The translations under genes and the position numbers were made by a program. A model generated the notes under the pieces. The model was given only the letters and a program-made list of their open reading frames with translations, searched no databases and had not been told where the DNA came from. Shown in pieces: positions 30,501-49,479 of a stretch of 64,000 nucleotides of DNA (position 1 is the stretch's first letter; each line of letters opens with the position of its first letter). Source of the DNA: Callipepla californica brunnescens (taxonomy: Eukaryota; Chordata; Aves; Galliformes; Odontophoridae); contig JALIRH010000036.1 in NCBI GenBank assembly GCA_023055505.1, forward strand, positions 4,402,001-4,466,000. The letters run 5' to 3'.

Positions 30501-32734
30501 AACATCATTAGTGTTCTGGTTTTCCATTTTTATCCATGATCCTTTATAAGGATCTTGGAACGTATTGGATATATCAAATTAAGAAAGTGTTTGCATCACA
30601 TACCTCTCATGACAAAATAATGTATGCTATAAATGTGTAACAGGTACAGCATCCCAGCGTGTGATGGAGCATTTGTGCTGATTGCTTACGTTTCCTTCAA
30701 CACTGACCTGATTTTCTGGACCACCAGTTCCTTTGCTTTGGCGACGTCGCTGAGCTCTTTGAAGTTCCTGGGTAAAGCAAACAGGCAAATTCTGTCTGCA
30801 GACTTCAGAGCCTGACTGTCTGTAACATCATCCAAGCAGTGCTCCACGCTGTCCCTTTAAATTGAAACACATGATGAACCATGAAAACACAGCCAGAAGT
30901 TTAAGAGCTCCACAAAGTTTGTACAACCATTTATGTATCTGTGAGTTCCTTGTTTTGGTTTAGCTCCTGGCACAAACATGACCCGTATAAGTCAGGAAAC
31001 AGTAAAGATAATCTGTACAAAAATCTTAAGTGCCAACATTTTTAGACTTAAATATCTAATACTGAGTGTTCATACACCCATTTATTGCTTCAGGTATAAA
31101 CCTTTGTTTCTAACTGCCTGACCCTCCTCTTGATCACACCTATGGTTTTCAGGTTCTACTTTTCCTGAACAATACTTGAAAATTTTGAAGGGAACATTCT
31201 AAACTAGTTTAAAACGTTGTGCAGAGCCGTTCATCCTGTGAGTGAGCTCTCTCCCTTACCTTCTTTGCCTGTTTAAACATACAGAACAAAGTCAGAAGAT
31301 GGGTGGTGGTATTTGGTGATTTTTTTTCTTTAACCACTGTGGTGTATTTTGAGTTTCTCTGCTGATAATGGTAACACTGTCAACATTTACTGGCAGCAGG
31401 CATATGTGCTGTGCAACTTCCCACATCCATATGTTAATAAACATTATTTCAGCTTTACATCGTGCCTGTGCCAGGACACTGCAGGGCAGAGATTAGCAGT
31501 CTGTCAAACAGGCCAAACTGTGCTTTGATCTGCACGAGGAGAGCAGCAGCTACTTAAGGCCACATTCAAACCACTGAATTCTTTTCCATGCATGACCTTT
31601 GTTACATGCAAATTTATTTCTCCAGGAATAAATTCGCTCTACCACCCACTTGTAAAACCAAAGTGGTACCAAAGTATCACCACGCCAGTTCTGCGTGAAT
31701 CGACTGTACACAGTGGCACAAAACTCTATATTCAGAAACTTACAGTCCAGCATTGATATTATTCCCCTTTTCCAGCAATTCCTGTTGTTCTGTAAGTACA
31801 GAGGGGTTTGAACATAGCACAGCATATTATTACAGAGAGCTGGCTGGCTTTTAGAAGTGTGCACTGCTTGGTATAGCACCACCCAGGCTAATAAATGCTC
31901 TTTTGAGATCTGATAAGCCCACATGAATGTGGTGCAACCACGATGTTGTATATATGCACATTGCTTATGATTCATCTGACAAAAAACAGAACTGAGTAAA
32001 CCAAACCTTCTCTTGAAAAGGTAAATCACCACTACAAAGGAAGTTATTACTGCAGCTGCTAACAAAGCGACGAATTGTTTGCATGCTAGGTGCAGACCTG
32101 TCTCCAGCTCCTTCAGAAGTGACCTCATTCCCCATCTTGCCACCATCAGACAGATCTTCAAGCTTGTCTTCTAATAGAAATTAAAACAACAGTTTAATAA
32201 AGAGACTTTGAGCTTCAGAATGCAAAGCGTTACGGTGCTTGCTGCCAAGTCAAAAGATGTGGAGAATCAGATTACATTTTATAGCATTACTGCAGTGTTG
32301 ATTAAAAAGCAGCCACACAAGGCTGCTGCTGTACACCTGGAAACCAACGCAGGAAGATGGTAACAGTCTGCAGTGGTCTATCTTACACTAACACCCTCTG
32401 TACATCTCATTACTGCTACAGAAAAAGAATGGTTTAAGTTTGCAGTAGCTATACCTGTCGCAGTGTAATGCTAAGGAGAAAAGGACTAGAATGTTCAATG
32501 GTTTGGAACATCACACTACCCCTAGAACCGTGCTGCTCCCATCTAGTAGGTAGGGAAGGTACCCCCAGCATTCTCATGTTCACCTTCCTCATGTTCGCTC
32601 AGGTCAGAGCTCTGACCCACGGCATCGTTGCCTTCATCTTCCAGAAATGGGATGGGAGTCAGTTCCTCTTCACCACAGCCCCCGGGCTCACTGCCCTCCA
32701 TGCCCGCGGTTCCTTCAGAGCACCGGGCTGACAT
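447..32734 (-). CDS. CFAP74: Cilia and flagella associated protein 74, 37 exons, C-terminus off the window
   Basis: The CDS is spliced from 37 exons, listed separately below. All exon phases agree and total 4995 nt (1665 codons). The predicted protein is a coiled-coil N-terminal third (about residues 85-420), an acidic linker, then repeated ASH/MSP-like beta-sandwich domains to the end. Short stretches that resemble human CFAP74 as I recall it include DFDVGKIYKKK, TVHAIVTTSDLE, SCRAVGVHPPLELSH, VDFGDVAVG, TFSPDHE and SVCWVPPADFD. Family knowledge: Chlamydomonas FAP74 belongs to the C1d projection of the central-pair apparatus with FAP46, FAP54 and FAP221, and human CFAP74 variants cause primary ciliary dyskinesia and sperm flagellar defects. 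The human protein is about 1580 residues; roughly 30 C-terminal residues are expected left of position 1. The gene diverges from GABRD. Exon borders were placed by eye from GT/AG sites and phase, not from transcripts. Confidence 0.95.
1029..1156 (-). CDS. CFAP74: CFAP74 coding exon 36 (residues 1578-1620)
   Basis: 128 nt, acceptor tttgtttag, donor AAGAAG/gtgaag. It encodes EQVKSILLLLEHTEGG then PAVTELKVGAIQTAQFASKK, matching human TRELQVGCIRTTQ. Confidence 0.9.
1495..1633 (-). CDS. CFAP74: CFAP74 coding exon 35 (residues 1532-1577)
   Basis: 139 nt, acceptor gtcccatatag, donor AGAAG/gtactg. It encodes KTAHVIQLKGAARDRPMFVE then GGVALDVPIESL, matching human MMFVEGGDPLDVPVESL. An open frame continues past the donor, but phase to exon 36 fixes the border. 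Confidence 0.92.
1683..1720. repeat. Tandem 18-bp direct repeat, two copies
   Basis: The unit tcctgcatcttccccttr occurs twice in a row inside CFAP74 intron 34. No function is suggested. Confidence 0.75.
2312..2466 (-). CDS. CFAP74: CFAP74 coding exon 34 (residues 1480-1531)
   Basis: 155 nt, acceptor gtttaccag, donor GGCAAG/gtaagg. It encodes DAGKSQDFVVTFSPDHEGLY, the classic ASH F-x-P-D-H strand, then CLKVVLFGK. Confidence 0.94.
2969..3095 (-). CDS. CFAP74: CFAP74 coding exon 33 (residues 1438-1479)
   Basis: 127 nt, acceptor actgttgtcag, donor CATTG/gtaact. It encodes VQNTSTLTLHYSVHLDSLSS then TRDRDCRRFPSF, matching human MHLDSLSSTRGR. Confidence 0.92.
3517..3669 (-). CDS. CFAP74: CFAP74 coding exon 32 (residues 1387-1437)
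   Basis: 153 nt, acceptor ccttggcag, donor TTCAAG/gtaaag. It encodes FEMLDIQTVKSNLSLRITGY then EVLDLGYVLAREKAT, the end of one ASH domain and the start of another. Symmetric phase 0. Confidence 0.92.
3886..4005 (-). CDS. CFAP74: CFAP74 coding exon 31 (residues 1347-1386)
   Basis: 120 nt, acceptor tgcttttcag, donor AAATCG/gtgagt. It encodes LQFSVLNPSGPFVLVRPV then TLIISFSPNKNKS. A second CAG six nt further in could drop two residues (LQ). Confidence 0.93.
4314..4369 (-). CDS. CFAP74: CFAP74 coding exon 30 (residues 1328-1346), 56-nt exon
   Basis: This short exon was found because exons 29 and 31 do not match in phase without it. Acceptor ttcccaacag, donor CTGGCA/gtatcc. It encodes QTILKQTAVQNISPEKLA, matching human SIKKISIQNVSPEDLA. 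Confidence 0.92.
4749..4858 (-). CDS. CFAP74: CFAP74 coding exon 29 (residues 1291-1327), ASH domain start
   Basis: 110 nt, acceptor ctgtctccccag, donor GTAG/gtatga. It encodes NTLYLELHCPAVAPSVVVTS and VDFGDVAVG, the next ASH first strand. Confidence 0.94.
5260..5394 (-). CDS. CFAP74: CFAP74 coding exon 28 (residues 1246-1290)
   Basis: 135 nt, acceptor tttctag, donor TTCAG/gtattc. It encodes YAAARAFLTRNFRGTFEKYI then IPCFVASGDTDDNKGSEKLS, matching human FVVPCVVASGD. Confidence 0.93.
5914..6068 (-). CDS. CFAP74: CFAP74 coding exon 27 (residues 1195-1245), basic linker
   Basis: 155 nt, acceptor gtatttacag, donor CCAGA/gtaagt. It encodes a Lys/Arg/Ser-rich, weakly conserved linker (ERKKDEKREGSKLSV, then SKEIKP). 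Phase agrees on both sides. Confidence 0.82.
6525..6632 (-). CDS. CFAP74: CFAP74 coding exon 26 (residues 1159-1194)
   Basis: 108 nt, acceptor ctctctcccag, donor ATACAA/gtaagg. It encodes KSLIQVSFRPTLSDQLIREE then AAQRLCTAAATG. Another frame is also open here, but only this frame and phase continue the ASH domain. Confidence 0.9.
7072..7348 (-). CDS. CFAP74: CFAP74 coding exon 25 (residues 1066-1158), largest exon
   Basis: 277 nt, acceptor atttttag, donor GGGAAG/gtacgt. It encodes QFKLSCRAVGVHPPLELSH, FAATALNDVSTATLYVMNSH and PSVGTVLPGK. It spans the end of one ASH domain and most of the next. Confidence 0.95.
7859..7992 (-). CDS. CFAP74: CFAP74 coding exon 24 (residues 1022-1065)
   Basis: 134 nt, acceptor gctttgaag, donor AATAG/gtatgt. 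It encodes FVEVQPNDGLGVLLPLES and EEYSFELTCKSEVN, ASH strands matching human VDVQPNDG. Confidence 0.93.
9124..9297 (-). CDS. CFAP74: CFAP74 coding exon 23 (residues 964-1021), ASH domain
   Basis: 174 nt, acceptor ttgtttcag, donor CCAGAG/gtaggt. It encodes FTVHAIVTTSDLEISPAEI and FGYCSIYEAVWTSVTLTN, one of the most conserved parts of CFAP74. Symmetric phase 0. Confidence 0.95.
10206..10293 (-). CDS. CFAP74: CFAP74 coding exon 22 (residues 934-963)
   Basis: 88 nt, acceptor gttattccag, donor GGCAAT/gttagt. It encodes SLPEDAGNYFNEETNVLEAP then VTIRIAGN. The phase fixes the less usual GTTAGT donor. Confidence 0.9.
13086..13214 (-). CDS. CFAP74: CFAP74 coding exon 21 (residues 891-933)
   Basis: 129 nt, acceptor ctgtttgcag, donor CCCAG/gtaacc. 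It encodes LHLKFEVCKELSKHMKLLPK and SSFSVHLKFLPR, matching the human segment KFEVCKEL...LLPKTG. It is flanked by two of the larger introns (2.8 kb on each side). Confidence 0.92.
15995..16116 (-). CDS. CFAP74: CFAP74 coding exon 20 (residues 851-890)
   Basis: 122 nt, acceptor gtattaacag, donor AGCAG/gtgagc. It encodes LYFSATGVSIAVPVWVPNP and FKICTYDRLYQDCVVIRS. Phase requires the acceptor before CTG rather than the downstream tttag. Confidence 0.93.
16999..17121 (-). CDS. CFAP74: CFAP74 coding exon 19 (residues 810-850)
   Basis: 123 nt, acceptor cctgtttag, donor AAACCA/gtgagt. It encodes VTQGEIGPFSSVKLEVIFMP and DVRAEFEIVFDN, ASH strands matching human GEIGPFSSIKVPVVFTP. Symmetric phase 0. 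Confidence 0.93.
17534..17646 (-). CDS. CFAP74: CFAP74 coding exon 18 (residues 772-809)
   Basis: 113 nt, acceptor gtttctttcag, donor GGAAAG/gtaatg. It encodes an acidic linker (SSDIDTDSAHN) and HSPEETPIEIMLGK, leading back into the ASH fold. Confidence 0.88.
17722..17885 (-). mobile_element. CR1 LINE fragment, 3' region
   Basis: The run begins cacagaatggttgaggttgg, followed by aagagacctctggagatgag, then ctgctcaagcagggtcacag and tatctccagagaaggtaact. These are the hallmark words of the 3' part of chicken repeat 1, read on the strand opposite to the LINE. The fragment is 5'-truncated, as most CR1 copies are, and lies in CFAP74 intron 17 just upstream (in gene sense) of exon 18. The subfamily was not determined. 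Confidence 0.85.
18536..18695 (-). CDS. CFAP74: CFAP74 coding exon 17 (residues 719-771), linker
   Basis: 160 nt, acceptor ttttttatag, donor GCAG/gtgagg. It encodes a Ser/Glu/Cys-rich insertion (SDSAPEEKDSSSS, then CPGCSEEPTCC) inside an ASH domain. The matching human segment is also a poorly conserved acidic insertion. The four-cysteine cluster CPGC...CC could be chance. Confidence 0.8.
18856..19020 (-). CDS. CFAP74: CFAP74 coding exon 16 (residues 664-718), second ASH domain start
   Basis: 165 nt, acceptor ttcccacag, donor AGAATG/gtaggt. It encodes LALDKVLVDFGTHVVGET and SRTLKLTNTGALGTRFKV, a textbook ASH first-strand pattern (DFG..VVGE....L.LTN.G). Confidence 0.92.
19591..19680 (-). CDS. 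CFAP74: CFAP74 coding exon 15 (residues 634-663)
   Basis: 90 nt, acceptor gttttttag, donor TGCACT/gtaagt. It encodes NLEGEIMFMAQTGSFSVPLK, the final strands of the first ASH domain. Symmetric phase 0. Confidence 0.92.
19900..19966 (-). CDS. CFAP74: CFAP74 coding exon 14 (residues 611-633)
   Basis: 67 nt, acceptor ctgtgtag, donor CCTGCG/gtaagt. It encodes FDPPGKMSAGMSCEVGVTFR, the G-M-x-CEV-x-VTF strand of the ASH domain, nearly identical to human. Confidence 0.92.
21152..21270 (-). CDS. CFAP74: CFAP74 coding exon 13 (residues 572-610), first ASH domain
   Basis: 119 nt, acceptor gtttcaag, donor ATTCA/gtaagt. It encodes DFDVGKIYKKKIVLINASHS and YCKPVGISEWLKDVISI. The DF-x-VG...K...L-x-N pattern is typical of ASH/MSP beta-sandwich domains. 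Confidence 0.92.
21927..22100 (-). CDS. CFAP74: CFAP74 coding exon 12 (residues 514-571)
   Basis: 174 nt, acceptor ccttgctag, donor TTCAAG/gtcagt. It encodes a charged linker then GRTFYSKPSCIHFK, the first strand region of the first ASH-like domain (human RPFNSKPELLHFQ). Symmetric phase 0. Confidence 0.9.
22808..22993 (-). CDS. CFAP74: CFAP74 coding exon 11 (residues 452-513)
   Basis: 186 nt, acceptor tctctcacag, donor CACGAG/gtaaaa. It is an acidic, low-conservation linker (CESDEDEKERDQIPAEPELP) ending PGRWSHD, which resembles human ISGLWNED. Symmetric phase 0 exon. Confidence 0.85.
23364..23574 (-). CDS. CFAP74: CFAP74 coding exon 10 (residues 381-451)
   Basis: 211 nt, acceptor ttattacag, donor CCACAG/gtaaac. 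It encodes the end of the coiled coil (AFREKQKSRKIEIVSKILQE) and the conserved KTWQYIEKTCELP, compare KTWNYISDFC in human. Confidence 0.9.
25110..25267 (-). CDS. CFAP74: CFAP74 coding exon 9 (residues 329-380)
   Basis: 158 nt, acceptor ctccatag, donor AACA/gtaagt. It encodes EKLQALQAWNKAKAFEAKKQ and LHKRLLQHEKEK. The QAW-x-KAK motif is shared with human CFAP74 (QAWDRAKAE). Confidence 0.9.
26025..26127 (-). CDS. CFAP74: CFAP74 coding exon 8 (residues 294-328)
   Basis: 103 nt, acceptor gcttacag, donor AACAGG/gtactg. It encodes EAKTQEHMERRIQAVLSLKN then SITSNR, coiled coil, matching the human ALKGSISANR region. Ends in phase 0. Confidence 0.9.
27034..27144 (-). CDS. CFAP74: CFAP74 coding exon 7 (residues 257-293)
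   Basis: 111 nt, acceptor tttcatag, donor GCAAG/gtgctc. It encodes KEEEAQKEYERRCKKMLEGA and RRNHEKAVYFLRKSMA, clearly related to the human segment around KLLEDARKNHKVAVRFL. Confidence 0.9.
27219..27231. repeat. Poly-G run of 13
   Basis: Thirteen G in a row inside CFAP74 intron 6. Runs like this are length-variable and hard to sequence, so the exact count is uncertain. Confidence 0.8.
27671..27844 (-). CDS. CFAP74: CFAP74 coding exon 6 (residues 199-256)
   Basis: 174 nt, acceptor gttttaaag, donor AAAAAA/gtaagt. It is a highly charged coiled coil (LELWKIQTQQGKNEI, then AALKAEKNQLSLKK). It joins exon 7 directly in phase 2, which gives the same spacing as the human protein; the open segment at 27520-27606 is therefore left out. 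Confidence 0.9.
28222..28326 (-). CDS. CFAP74: CFAP74 coding exon 5 (residues 164-198)
   Basis: 105 nt, acceptor tgcaccag, donor AACAT/gtaagtg. It encodes AAVFRLRALHGRLCTELQDE, a helical coiled-coil segment. Phase 2 at both ends. Confidence 0.9.
30102..30200 (-). CDS. CFAP74: CFAP74 coding exon 4 (residues 131-163)
   Basis: 99 nt, acceptor tgtttcag, donor AATGT/gtaggt. It encodes the coiled coil DELTTCQLRIKTLEKQLEY followed by ETEEEKEAGN, which matches the EEEAGN motif of human CFAP74. Confidence 0.9.
30708..30854 (-). CDS. CFAP74: CFAP74 coding exon 3 (residues 82-130)
   Basis: 147 nt, acceptor tttaaag, donor AG/gtcagtg. It encodes DSVEHCLDDVTDSQ, then the start of the coiled coil (ELSDVAKAKELVVQKI). 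It aligns in length with the human segment ending in KMRGEL. Confidence 0.85.
32098..32170 (-). CDS. CFAP74: CFAP74 coding exon 2 (residues 58-81)
   Basis: 73 nt between ctattag and AG/gtctgc. The open frame reads DKLEDLSDGGKMGNE, an acidic segment without a recognised domain. It joins exon 1 in phase 1 and exon 3 in phase 2. Confidence 0.75.
32563..32734 (-). CDS. CFAP74: CFAP74 coding exon 1 (residues 1-57)
   Basis: An ATG at 32734-32732 opens the frame, with an in-frame TAG 24 nt upstream. A second in-frame ATG at 32701-32699 has the better context (G at -3, G at +4), gives a start beginning MEGSEP, and lies closer to the mammalian start, so it may be the main initiator. The peptide is acidic (ELTPIPFLEDEGND). 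Two GT donors in the same phase fit: after 32563 (GGG/gtacct) or after 32584 (AAG/gtgaac), differing by seven codons. Confidence 0.75.
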
Positions 32735-33059
32735 GGAGACGGCTGCACGTCGCTAAGTACACACAGATCTCCAGGACGCCGTGAGCTTGGTGCCTGTGTT
32801 ATGAGATAATGAGTAGCATTCAGTAAGCACTTAAGGTATACGGAGTACCAGGACACAGTCACACATTCTGAGTATTAACCCTCACAAGTGGAGAAGTAAG
32901 AACACTGCCAGAGCGTTTTTTATATAAAACAATTGTCTTATTAATAAAAGAAGCCTAGAAGAAAACATTTTTCTCTGGTCAAGGAACGGGAGAAATACAC
33001 AGTGGAGTGCAAAGTGTTGAGCTCAACGCCGAGAGCCACCTTAAAGGCAAAGATTGCAT

Positions 33060-33290
33060 GAAGAACCCCCAGCACGAGCGAAGCCGGCGGTGTCCCGGAG
33101 CATCCCGTGCCCTTGCTGCCGAACCCCCGTGGATAAAGGAGGAGGAAGGACCCCCAGCTCAGCCCGGCCCGGCAGCGGAGCGAAGCACACGGTGGGACAG
33201 ATGGAGGCCCCGCAGCCGCTGCAGGCGGTGGCCCCGCGCGCGGTGCGTGGCTCCTTCACGCCTGCTGGGCTCACTGTCACAGCGACAGCA
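33060..33290. promoter_or_regulatory. CpG-rich patch near the CFAP74 start, likely promoter region
   Basis: A short GC-rich, CpG-dense stretch sits 330-560 nt upstream of the CFAP74 first ATG and stands out from its AT-richer flanks. It is the best candidate for the CFAP74 promoter or a non-coding first exon. No TATA box is obvious. No transcript evidence is available here. Confidence 0.5.
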
Positions 33291-33832
33291 TCCCAGGATT
33301 GGCCTCGGCAGTCGTTAAAGACAAGTGTGACCTCTGAGTTTCCTGGGAATGTAACCAGCTGGAGTCAAAAAAGAACGGCTAATTGGTACCTTCGCTATCG
33401 GCTGTGAGTGCCGCGCGTGGTGGTGAACCGTTCGTCACCAGGGCCAGCGCTCTGCTCTCATGTGCACGTGGAGATGTCAGCAGACCCTGTGGAGGTGCCA
33501 AGCTGTGGTTCCCTGGACAAGCTCGCGTCTCCTGACTCCCAGTACTCCCAGTGGGAGTCAGTGGGTCCGCCCCACTTCAATTGCAGGTGTATGGAGGCAC
33601 TCACTGATGCCCAGGTCCCGTGGGCACCGCTGAGGGTGATGCACCTCTGAGAAACCGGGTGAGAAATGAGCACGTACACACTGAAATCCCACTGCTGAAA
33701 TCCTACGCTGAGAGGCACCTCGGTGAAGCTCCCGTAGCACCAACTGCGCTCCAGTGTGGAGCTGCAGAGCTGGACGTTTCGTGGCTGGTGGCTCCACGCC
33801 GCTCTTCGGGCGGACAGTTCTCCCTTCCCAAC

Positions 33833-33846
33833 GTTTCCAAGGTGAC
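33833..33846 (-). promoter_or_regulatory. Candidate RFX X-box upstream of CFAP74
   Basis: On the minus strand the site reads GTCACCTTGGAAAC, an imperfect inverted repeat differing at one position from the ciliary X-box consensus GTYNCCATRGMAAC. It lies 1.1 kb upstream of the CFAP74 ATG. RFX factors drive many motile-cilia genes. The distance is larger than usual unless the transcription start is upstream. Confidence 0.4.
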
Positions 33847-35921
33847 AGCAGCTCCTGCGTGGAGGTTCTGGCTGTTCGGCAGCAAGACATGCCAGTAATG
33901 GGATCTTAATTTTTTTCAGTGTGGCTCAGATTATGTAAAACAGTCTCTCTGTCTCTGCTCTACAATACGGACCAAAGTCTGAGTGTAAATATCAACAAAC
34001 ATCCTCACTGAGGACTGCGCTCATCCCAGTCCTTAAGCAGCGGCCGTGGGACACTGATACAGCGTGAGGAATCATTTCTGAGCAACCTCTGAAACGAGCT
34101 CAGTATTCCCATCATGTGACTGCTATCGATATTTCCCAATCTCATTTATACAAATAGGCATATGTGTGTAATTTCTGTTTCCAGAGCCATTTGGCGACGT
34201 TGCCACAACACTCTTCCACGAGCTGTCAGTGTGGAATCGTGGAGCCGGAGGGACGAGCAGAGGTGGCAGGGCAGCAAGGCTGGGGGAGGAACCGCTGTCG
34301 GGGCCACCTCCGTAAGAACGTTTGACAGTTCCAAGCTGGTAGCTAAAGGAAAGCTTCAATTATTTTCAAGAGGATTAGATGAGAAAGATTGAGGGAGCTT
34401 ATTTGTTTTGTTTTGATGCTTTCGTAGCAATTTTAATTGTTTTTTAATCTCTCTCTTGAGCAATTTTAATCTGCCATTGACTCTAAAGAGTTTGGGATAC
34501 TCTGCTAGAACTGTAGGAAATTAAATATAGCGTATCATTATTATTTCATCCTCTCTTCTCCCTTTGGCTAGTAGGAATTACTCACGTTGAGTGGGGGTGT
34601 AGGTCCATGTATTTATAACGGACTGTTTTGATGATATTTCAGCTTGCACTCAGAATGAACTGCACACACAGCTGAGCGGCCAAGCACTCGCCTTCCTTCT
34701 GTATAATGCAGGTGAGATAATCATGGCCCGTTCCGTCAGATGTGGTTCACTTGGTTGAGAGAAGTTGCACATTTATTTCAGGGCTTTGTGCACATGGATC
34801 TTGGAACATCTCTTTCTCTGAAGCACAGAACCTCAGTGGCAGCTGAATCAGACAAACGGATGGGCACAACCAGAACGCTGACAGCGTGCCTGGGTTATCA
34901 GAATCTGTCCAAAGATTATCCCAGTCCTGAAGCTGAAGACATTCCCATCACAGTGCCATGGCAGACTGTGAGCAGTAACCTCAGTGCACTTCAGGCTGGA
35001 CTCCAAGTCTATAGGTGTTGGAAGAGCATCTGTGGAGAAACGGTTCTTAGCACAGTTCTTTCAGTAATGAGTCCTCCAGGGGATCAGCACTGCGGTGGCA
35101 CTTGTTCCTGTGGTCAGGCTCTCAGCAGCATCTTTCCCTGTAGAGCATAAGCTGCCGTGGTCTTCCTACAGGCACACACTACGTGTGCACGTCGCCTCCA
35201 CTGATTTTTGCTATTTTAACAGATGTATTCTGAAGACACAGAAATGCGTGTTCATTTTTTACTGGTAAGTTAGATGACAGCTGTCTAGCCAGAGAAAAGC
35301 AGTACCAAGGAATTTGCGGAGTAGGTACACGGCTCACTGAGCGTCAGCCTTACGAGCAGCAAAAAATGTCAACTGAAAATATCCTGAAAGGTGTAAATCT
35401 GCTCAGATATACAGAGACACAAAATCCTTCTGCTCTGTATCTCATCACGTTGGTTCCATTAATGATCTTTTGGTTTCCGTGCTCCACCAAAGCAGTTTTC
35501 ATCCAGCATCCAACTGCTGGAGCCTACACGTAGGTCTTTTCACCCCAGGGTGAAGGTGTGACCTAATGTGGTGTGCAGAGAAAAGGTCTCAAAGAAAATA
35601 ACCCCCACCTCATTCTTACACATTTCTGACGTGTGTGTACGGGTGCATGTGCACAACTGTTCTTCTGAGCCACCTCGGTTGTTGCCTCAACCCATCATCC
35701 CTTTGTTGCCATGTACTGTATTCATCAGTAAGAAAACATCGCCCATAAAAACGGGGAACCCAAACCCCGTACCCCGGCAGGCATCCTTTCCTCTGATTAA
35801 AGGATCCACGCGTTCATTTTTTGCTGTGCGATACGATTTCTTTAAAATGTCTCCTACACAGTGTTTCCTTTGTGGGTTGGTTTTAAAATTGCTCTTCTGG
35901 ACTGATCAGCATCAAAAAGCA

Positions 35922-35958
35922 GAGGAGGAGGAGGAGGAGGAGGAGGAGGAGGAGGAGG
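35922..35958. repeat. (GAG)n microsatellite, about 12 units
   Basis: Twelve GAG/GGA triplets run into a purine-rich stretch at the upstream edge of the GABRD CpG island. The reverse strand is pure pyrimidine, so this is a potential H-DNA-forming tract. Confidence 0.9.
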
Positions 35959-36530
35959 GGAGAAGAAAAGAGCGAAGATGGAGGAGAAGGTCGCGTCTGA
36001 CCTTCGGGCTGAACCCGCAGCCCCCGGTCCCCAACGCGACCGATCCGGAGCGATGAGAGCGCGGAGGCAGAAGTTCGCCCAGCCCGGGCTCTGCCGCTCT
36101 CGGCGTCGCAGCTCCAATCGGGGACAGCTTTTAGGGAGCGGAGAGATCGCAGCTTCCCCCGTCCCGAGCGCATCCCCCCGCCCCCAGCGCCCGCTGCTCC
36201 GCGGGGAAAGGGCCGGGGCCGCGGCTCAGCGCGGACGGGGGGAGCGGGCGGAGGGGGCGGCCCTCCCGCAGTCAGCCCGGGCCGCCTCGCTCCTCGTTCT
36301 CCTCCCGGCGATGATTTGCACGGGACGTGCCCGCAGTCTCGGGAACACTTTTAGTTCTCTTTCTCCCGCGCTGGGTGGGATGGAGCTGTAATTGCAGGGG
36401 CTATTTTCGGCAGCCCGGCCGGGCGGAGGAGGAGCGCGGCGCTGCTGAGCCGATCCCGCTGCCCCGATCCGGCGCTCCCGGCGGGACGGAGCGCGGCGGG
36501 GCGGCCCCGGGCGGGCGGAGCGGCGCTGCC

Positions 36531-36594
36531 GGGGAGCACGGGGAGCACGGGGAGCTCGGGGAGCTCGGGGAGCTCGGGGAGCTCGGGGAGCACG
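36531..36594 (+). repeat. 9-bp minisatellite GGGGAGCWC, seven copies, G-quadruplex motif
   Basis: Seven head-to-tail copies of GGGGAGC(A/T)C: two with A, four with T, then one with A. Runs of four G are separated by five bases, so four consecutive units fit the G3+N1-7 quadruplex pattern on the GABRD sense strand. It lies 170-240 nt before the GABRD ATG, in the promoter or 5' UTR. Confidence 0.9.
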
Positions 36595-36680
36595 GCGCTG
36601 CAACGGAGCGGCTCCGCCGGCCGACGCCGCGGGGTTAGCGATACGGCGCTGAAAGTGAGCCTCAACTTGCCGCAGGAAGG

Positions 36681-36752
36681 ATGGCAACGCCGGCGGAGCT
36701 CCGGAGCTGCCCAGAGAGCCAAGGAGCCTGGGTTTCGTGCGCCGCGATCTGA
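36681..36752 (+). CDS. Upstream ORF in the GABRD leader (23 residues)
   Basis: The ATG at 36681 has a strong context (A at -3, G at +4). It encodes MATPAELRSCPESQG and a short tail, ending with TGA at 36750-36752, 14 nt before the GABRD start codon. It would be in the mRNA only if transcription starts upstream of 36681. The peptide itself is probably not functional; a regulatory uORF is the more likely role. Confidence 0.4.
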   Translation: MATPAELRSCPESQGAWVSCAAI

Positions 36753-36766
36753 TACGTGGGAGTAAA

Positions 36767-49479
<12,713 letters not shown>

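Larger units (their letters stand above)
32735..36766. other. Divergent intergenic region between CFAP74 and GABRD
   Basis: About 4 kb with no convincing coding exon. It holds the CpG-rich patch near CFAP74, the candidate X-box, and, from about 35.98 kb on, the GABRD CpG island and leader. The open frames here are short, or long only because of GC-rich low complexity. Confidence 0.8.

Noticed and set aside
31550..32161. 203-residue minus-strand open frame
   Set aside because: Only the end near 32098-32170 overlaps a real CFAP74 exon, and in a different frame; the rest is intron with no protein-like features.
35568..36056. 162-residue plus-strand open frame containing a poly-Glu run
   Set aside because: The Glu run is the translated GAG microsatellite, and the remainder has no recognisable similarity.
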